12,978 nt of DNA. Origin: DATKZH01 sp964475955. Its GTDB lineage: Bacteria > Planctomycetota > Planctomycetia > Pirellulales > Thermoguttaceae. Below, piece after piece: positions 9,145 through 12,978 of this stretch. Positions within the stretch are counted from its first letter, which is position 1, and each line of letters begins with the position of its first letter. Below the pieces are notes generated by a model that saw nothing but the letters and a program-made list of their open reading frames with translations, had not been told where the DNA came from and searched no databases. Position numbers and translations under genes: made by a program. The stretch is taken from NCBI GenBank assembly GCA_964475955.1, contig CAYYZY010000211.1, positions 1 to 12,978 on the forward strand. The letters are read 5' to 3'.

Positions 9145-11523
9145 TCAGGGAGTAGGTGAATCGACGATTTGGGATCGCGCAAGTGGCAGTTTTCCGCATA
9201 CGGCCGTGGGGCACGTTTCCAACGCGCCTGGCACGTTGGAAACGTGCCCCACGTTCGCGCCTGGCACGTTGGAAACGTGCCCCACGTTCGTGCCTGGCAC
9301 GATGGAATCGTGCCCCACGCGACCCGCAATCGTGTCGTTTGCGCGTTCCGGCTCCCCGCGAGGCGTGCCCGCGCCGCGCAGGGCGACCAGCCGGTCGCTG
9401 CCGGCGATCAACAGGTAGCCTGGGGCGACCAGCAGGTTGCCGCCGGTGGTGCCGCGGGCGACCAGGGAAATCTCCTTTTGGAGCTTTGCGTCGGCCTGGT
9501 CGAACACGTAGATCTTCTCTCGCGTGGGCCAGAGCACGCAATCCCCCGCCAGGACCCCGCGGCCGTAGCCCAGGCGCTCGTGCCCCAAGGGCCACACGTG
9601 CCGTACCTTGCCCGCCTCTTCCGGCTCGAGGCTGATCCAGTAGAGCCCGTCGCCGCCGGCCACCAGCGCGTCGCCGGCCACGCCCACCAGGTGGACGACG
9701 TCTTCGACCTGCGAGCCGGTCTGCCAGAGGATCTGGCCCGTGGCCGCCTCCAGCGCGAAGATCCGCCGGCTGTCGGTCGGAGCCACCAGCAGCGTGCCGC
9801 GGTCGTAGACGCACGGATTCAAGTCGCGGCACCAGTGCGGCGCGAGCTCGGTGAGGTCGCCTTTCCGGGCGCGGGGGTAAAGGCTGACCCACTTCAGGCG
9901 GCCGTCGCGGGCCGAGAGGGCGGCTACGGCCCCGAGGTTGGTGTTGACGTACAACGTGTCGCGGTGCAGGGTGAGCAGGTTGTGCGTGGTCTCGTGTACC
10001 ATTCCCCGGGCCGGCGTCTCCGCGGCGCAGACCGGCTGTTGCCAGCGGAGCCGGCCGCTCGAGGCGTCGTAACAGGCCACGAAGGCCTGCGGCTGGACGT
10101 CGCTGCGCCGCATGGCCACGAAAACGTCGGCCCCGTTGGTGACCGGCGACCCCTCGAACGCAAGGTGGTCCTCCGGCGGCGCGATCTTCCAGACCAACCG
10201 GCCCTCCGCTTCCAGGTCGATGCACACCAGGTATCCCGCACCCCGGGCCGTTTCCGGCTGCCGGGGGCGAGCGGTCACCGGCGAACCCATGCGGGCGTAG
10301 AGCCGGCCCTCGAAGGCCGTCATCGTGAATCGCGGCACGCCCAGGTTCGCCTCCGGGCTGAAGGGGGTGGCGGCTTCGCCGTCGAACGGGTCGCGAAAGA
10401 GCCGCGCGTCGAGGCTGCCCCACGCCGGTTCGCCCGTGGCCAGGTCGAACGCCGCGATCTCCACCTGATTGTTCACCAGCACCAGGTCGCCGACAACCAC
10501 CGGATGATAGCTCAGGGGCGACTGGGCGTCTTCGGCCACGCGGCGCGCCCGGGTCTGTGCACCCCAGAACCACTGGCTGGCCGGGATCGTCGGTCGCAGC
10601 GACGCGCGCCAGGCCACCTCGGCCGGGTCGATCGCGTCGAAGGCGATCTTGCCCCGCCGCGGCGAGCCAGCGAACGTGGGCCAGTCGGGGTCGATCGGCG
10701 GATCGGGCCACTCGGCCGCTTCGGCCAACAACGACTGGAGGGCCTCGACGTAGTTCGTCTGCCGACCGCCGAAACGCCCTCGCGCGTCCGGGTGAAGCCG
10801 CGACATTGCGGCCAACTCCTCGTCCGCCCGCCCCAGCGACCCCTCCAGGATCGAGGCCAGCACGAGCCGGGCGCGCACGGCCGCCAGGTCGAGGTCGGTG
10901 TCGGGCACGGCGAGCCACGTCGCCGGGGCGTCGGCCGGCGGATCGACCGGAATGCACTTCTCCCAATACGATCGGGCGGCCGCGCATCCTCCCGATTCCA
11001 GGGCCATCTCGCCCAGGGCGTAGAGCGCGTCGTCGCCCCAACTGCTGGCAAACGCCCAATCGAGCACGCGCACCAGCGGCGCGCGATCGTGCCGTCGGAT
11101 GCCCTCCTCGTACCACTGCCGGGCGGCAGGGTCGACACGGCTTCGATAGACGGCCAGGGCCTCCGGCGGCAGCGAGGCCAACCGGAGATGGCAGTAGTCG
11201 CGAATGCTCGTGAAGCGGTGGCCCGTCACGCCCAGCAGCTTCGTGCCCGACTCCTCCATCACCGTCGCCAGCGCGCCGACGGCCTCTTCCCACTGCTCGT
11301 CGGCCAGGTACCGGTCCACCCGGTCCAACGTGGTCCGCACGGTGCTGTCGGCCCGATCGAGCTGCACCGTCTCGGAAAGCTCGAAGCGATCGCCCGGCCC
11401 GCCTCCGAGGCCGAAGCGCCCGAACTGCGCCTCGGCCGGCGCCGGGTACACCGCCCACGCGAAGAGCACGGCCAGCGTGGCCAGCCCTCTAACGCGCGAA
11501 GTGACGCGGTCGACGGGCGGCAT
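9145..11523 (-). CDS. Secreted PQQ/BamB-like beta-propeller protein with repeat-derived tail
   Basis: 792 residues from the ATG at 11523. A signal peptide (charged start, hydrophobic 14-27, AEA then Q33) supports this start; the frame is open up to an ATG at 11664, but the added 47 residues look non-coding. Residues about 50-200 are helical (ADEQWEEAVGALATVMEE, RQWYEEGIRRHD) and TPR-like. PQQ-type propeller blades follow, for example AAFDLATGEPAWGS, CYDASSGRLRWQQP, AALSARDGRLKWVS, ALEAATGQILWQTG and YVFDQADAKLQKE, ending near GYLLIAGSDRLVALR. It is probably a periplasmic structural or scaffold protein; no catalytic site was recognised. The last ~67 residues contain 11-residue repeats (VGHVSNVPGAN, VGHDSIVPGTN) encoded by palindromic 33-bp DNA repeats and are probably not part of the propeller. 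MoxR starts 19 bp downstream. A functional link to MoxR is inferred from position. Confidence 0.88.
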   Translation of the reverse strand: MPPVDRVTSRVRGLATLAVLFAWAVYPAPAEAQFGRFGLGGGPGDRFELSETVQLDRADSTVRTTLDRVDRYLADEQWEEAVGALATVMEESGTKLLGVTGHRFTSIRDYCHLRLASLPPEALAVYRSRVDPAARQWYEEGIRRHDRAPLVRVLDWAFASSWGDDALYALGEMALESGGCAAARSYWEKCIPVDPPADAPATWLAVPDTDLDLAAVRARLVLASILEGSLGRADEELAAMSRLHPDARGRFGGRQTNYVEALQSLLAEAAEWPDPPIDPDWPTFAGSPRRGKIAFDAIDPAEVAWRASLRPTIPASQWFWGAQTRARRVAEDAQSPLSYHPVVVGDLVLVNNQVEIAAFDLATGEPAWGSLDARLFRDPFDGEAATPFSPEANLGVPRFTMTAFEGRLYARMGSPVTARPRQPETARGAGYLVCIDLEAEGRLVWKIAPPEDHLAFEGSPVTNGADVFVAMRRSDVQPQAFVACYDASSGRLRWQQPVCAAETPARGMVHETTHNLLTLHRDTLYVNTNLGAVAALSARDGRLKWVSLYPRARKGDLTELAPHWCRDLNPCVYDRGTLLVAPTDSRRIFALEAATGQILWQTGSQVEDVVHLVGVAGDALVAGGDGLYWISLEPEEAGKVRHVWPLGHERLGYGRGVLAGDCVLWPTREKIYVFDQADAKLQKEISLVARGTTGGNLLVAPGYLLIAGSDRLVALRGAGTPRGEPERANDTIAGRVGHDSIVPGTNVGHVSNVPGANVGHVSNVPGALETCPTAVCGKLPLARSQIVDSPTP
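9206..9318. repeat. 33-bp hairpin repeat array with one inverted unit
   Basis: The 19-mer CGTTGGAAACGTGCCCCAC occurs at 9234-9252 and 9267-9285, and a variant (CGATGGAATCGTGCCCCAC) at 9300-9318, exactly 33 bp apart. Its reverse complement lies at 9206-9224, so the first pair is a perfect 19-bp inverted repeat with a 9-base spacer. Each unit also folds alone: GGCACGTT, GGA loop, AACGTGCC (9230-9248, 9263-9281), and the third as GGCACGAT, GGA, ATCGTGCC (9296-9314). The array lies inside the 3' end of the propeller gene's frame. It is not a CRISPR: the 14-bp linkers are nearly identical and the units are self-complementary. Confidence 0.92.
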
Positions 11524-11710
11524 TTGCCCGTTGGATCTCCGGGGACCAGGGACGGCTGGTCCAACCATGCCCTCAGCACCGCCGTACGAACCGGCATCGG
11601 CGAAGCTCGGCGAGCCGGTCGGGGCGTGCTCGGTGCACGGTCGAGTTGGACGGACCACGGACATCTTCGCTGCGATCGCCTGGAACCTGAGACCGATCCC
11701 TTCCGGCCTC

Positions 11711-11726
11711 GGGAAGTGCCCTTCCC
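11711..11726. promoter_or_regulatory. Small perfect hairpin in the leader
   Basis: GGGAAG (11711-11716) and CTTCCC (11721-11726) form a perfect 6-bp stem around TGCC. On the minus strand it lies just after the -10-like hexamer, so it would be at the very start of a transcript or could be an operator. No U-tract follows it in the transcript direction, which argues against a terminator. Confidence 0.35.
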
Positions 11727-11728
11727 TA

Positions 11729-11734
11729 AATATA
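11729..11734 (-). promoter_or_regulatory. Weak -10-like hexamer TATATT
   Basis: The minus strand reads TATATT in the only AT-rich patch of the gap upstream of the propeller gene, about 205 bp before its start codon. The position 17 bp upstream reads TTCTCC, a poor match to a -35 box. It may drive the MoxR/vWA cluster, but this rests on base composition and position only. Confidence 0.25.
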
Positions 11735-11767
11735 AGCGACGGCGCGAGTTGGGAGAAGGACGGCGAA

Positions 11768-12802
11768 CTAAGCCGTGCCGTGGGCCGCGGCGGTGAAGGC
11801 GTCGAAGTTCTCCGTGGGCACGCCGGGGGGGGTCCCGCCCCCGACGGAGAGGATGATGCGGCGACGGTCGTCGACCGAGGCCAGCGCCTCCCGAACGCTG
11901 CGCTGCACCTCCGCGGGGGTTCCCTGGGCCATCACGTCGCGGGGTGGGATGTTCCCCAGCAGCGTGACCGAGTCGCCTGCCAGACGCCGAATCTCGTCGA
12001 GCCCGTGCTCGAACGAGAAATTGAACAAATTGCACCCCATCTCGGCCAGGTGGGGCGCGTTGACCAGCCCGTGGCAGTCGTTGTGCAGCGCCTTCACCGA
12101 CACGCTGAGCGAGCCGAAGATCCGCCGGAAGTAGGGCACTGCGAACTCGGCGAAGTCGTCCTTGCCCAGGAAGCCGATCAGGTCGTCCAACAGCAGGAGC
12201 CCGTCGATCGAGGGGAACGCGGCCGCCTGCAACCGGACCCAGTCGACGACGAACTCCGTGACGATCTCCATCAGCTTGTGGATCTCGCCGGGGTTGGTCC
12301 GTACGCCCATCATCACTTCCGTGTGGCCCAGCAGGTAACAGGCGATGTTCATCGGCCCGCGCGACGTGGCGAAGCGGATCCGGTGCCCCCCCTCCTCGAT
12401 CTTCCGCTGGCCGTGTTCGAGACGCTTCAGGGCGAACGGCAGCAGGCCGTCGGTCCGGCAGTTCGGCTTGGTCAGCCGGTTCACGTCGGCATAGTCGAAA
12501 AGCACCTTCTCGGCGAAGGGGAAGTCGTTCTCCGGCCAGATGCACTTCGTGCCGAAGGCCGACGGCTCGGTGCACATGCCGTATTCCGACCAGAAGCCGG
12601 GCAACATCAGCGCGTCGGGGAAACGGCGCACCGCCCGGAAGTTGGCTTCCAGCCAGGCCCCGTCGTCGGTGAAGTAGTCGACGATCGACACCCCGTGCCA
12701 TCCGGCCAGCCAGGGACTGTCGATAATGAACCCCACGGGCATCGGGTCGAGCCGTTCGCCGTCCAACACCCGAAGCAAATCGCGCCACTGCTGGTCAGTC
12801 AT
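11768..12802 (-). CDS. Uroporphyrinogen decarboxylase superfamily protein (methyltransferase-like branch)
   Basis: 344 residues. The fold is suggested by the N-terminal PMPVGFIIDSPWLAGWHG, the central LLLLDDLIGFLGKDDFAEFAVPYFRRIF (about 202-229) and the C-terminal VGGGTPPGVPTENFDAF (320-336), which matches the GGGxPPGVPxEN ending of URO-D-like methyltransferase proteins (MtaA/CmuA relatives). Possible metal ligands are H240 and C243 in LHNDCHG; C257 in MGCNLF is near. The third, C-terminal cysteine typical of the zinc-binding methyltransferases is not seen, so methyl transfer to a corrinoid or thiol is not secure. No signal peptide, so cytoplasmic. It is unlikely to be the haem-pathway HemE enzyme, whose N-terminal substrate motifs are not visible. 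The start has a good Shine-Dalgarno and the gene is separated from the MoxR cluster by 244 bp. Confidence 0.82.
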   Translation of the reverse strand: MTDQQWRDLLRVLDGERLDPMPVGFIIDSPWLAGWHGVSIVDYFTDDGAWLEANFRAVRRFPDALMLPGFWSEYGMCTEPSAFGTKCIWPENDFPFAEKVLFDYADVNRLTKPNCRTDGLLPFALKRLEHGQRKIEEGGHRIRFATSRGPMNIACYLLGHTEVMMGVRTNPGEIHKLMEIVTEFVVDWVRLQAAAFPSIDGLLLLDDLIGFLGKDDFAEFAVPYFRRIFGSLSVSVKALHNDCHGLVNAPHLAEMGCNLFNFSFEHGLDEIRRLAGDSVTLLGNIPPRDVMAQGTPAEVQRSVREALASVDDRRRIILSVGGGTPPGVPTENFDAFTAAAHGTA

Positions 12803-12804
12803 CG

Positions 12805-12813
12805 TTCTCCCTC
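12805..12813 (-). promoter_or_regulatory. Shine-Dalgarno of the URO-D-like gene
   Basis: The minus strand reads GAGGGAGAA ending 2 bases before the ATG at 12802, with the GAGG core 7 bases from the start. It is the only strong ribosome binding site seen in front of any gene in this window and fixes the start of this gene. Confidence 0.65.
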
Positions 12814-12978
12814 ACTCAATCCGGAACCGGATGGACGCGACGCTCGTGCCACGGCCAAAGCTTGAAGCGACGGGACGCAACCGCTTCGCGGTAGGGAAAC
12901 GGAAAGCGCCGATGTCCTTCGTACACGCAAGACCTTCCTCTCTGCACGCTTTAGCAGCCCCCCCGTCACCCCTACTCC

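Larger units (their letters stand above)
11524..11767 (-). other. 244-bp gap between the URO-D-like gene and the propeller gene
   Basis: This is the only non-overlapping, largely repeat-free junction that could carry the promoter of the propeller-MoxR-vWA cluster. It holds a weak -10 candidate and a small hairpin (listed separately). The frame of the propeller gene is open through part of it, but the predicted residues are not signal-peptide-like. No terminator with a T-tract was found after the URO-D-like stop. Confidence 0.5.

Noticed and set aside
9206..9318. CRISPR array
   Set aside because: The repeats are palindromic, one is inverted, the 14-bp linkers are nearly identical, and no cas gene is present.
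9126..9329. N-terminal extension of MoxR by 68 residues
   Set aside because: The extension is translation of the 33-bp repeats and overlaps the end of the propeller gene; the family N-terminus begins at 9125.
11524..11664. Upstream start for the propeller protein
   Set aside because: The added residues would place the signal peptide 47 residues inside the protein; the start at 11523 gives a normal signal peptide.
9169..11796. 875-residue plus-strand open frame
   Set aside because: Antisense of the propeller gene; its start lies in the palindromic repeats and no domain is visible.
12803..12978. Minus-strand open frame running from the window edge into an ATGA junction with the URO-D-like gene
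   Set aside because: About 58 codons are open, but third-position GC is low compared with the neighbouring genes and the predicted peptide has no recognisable feature; the stretch is more likely the leader. I saw no clear promoter in it.

Overview
The window looks like high-GC planctomycete chromosome (Pirellulales-like). This rests on the gene set and order, the form of the PQQ/BamB-like protein, the near absence of Shine-Dalgarno sequences, and the repeat-rich spacers; no phylogenetic marker gene is present. Every gene I accept lies on the minus strand, so transcription runs from high to low coordinates. The very long plus-strand open frames are antisense shadows typical of high-GC DNA.

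Layout in transcription order: (1) a uroporphyrinogen-decarboxylase-superfamily protein (12802-11768), probably its own unit, with the only clear ribosome binding site in the window; (2) a 244-bp gap with a weak promoter candidate and a small hairpin; (3) a secreted PQQ/BamB-like beta-propeller protein (11523-9145) whose last ~67 residues are encoded by a 33-bp palindromic repeat array; (4) a MoxR AAA+ ATPase (9125-8064); (5) a DUF58 protein (8113-7208) that overlaps moxR by 50 bp; (6) a BatA-like membrane protein with a vWA domain (6971-4767); (7) a membrane-anchored vWA protein with a glutamine-amidotransferase-like region (4770-2383) that overlaps gene 6 by 4 bp; (8) a large membrane protein of the DUF4175-like planctomycete type (2125 to past the window edge, C-terminus missing).

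Genes 4-8 form the conserved MoxR-DUF58-vWA-vWA-large-membrane-protein cluster of planctomycetes, related to the MoxR/Bat systems of other bacteria. By family, the AAA+ ATPase probably remodels or loads a target through the metal-binding vWA partners at the membrane. The real substrate in planctomycetes is not known, and the upstream propeller protein may belong to the same envelope function.

The most unusual feature is between the genes. Two junctions overlap, while the two long non-coding gaps (2126-2382 and 6972-7207) are almost wholly made of degenerate 7-bp tandem repeats of several different sequences plus one REP-like palindrome. The third junction, at the end of the propeller gene, is a 33-bp repeat array whose units fold as hairpins and show a compensatory base-pair change. 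One heptamer array supplies the DUF58 stop codon.
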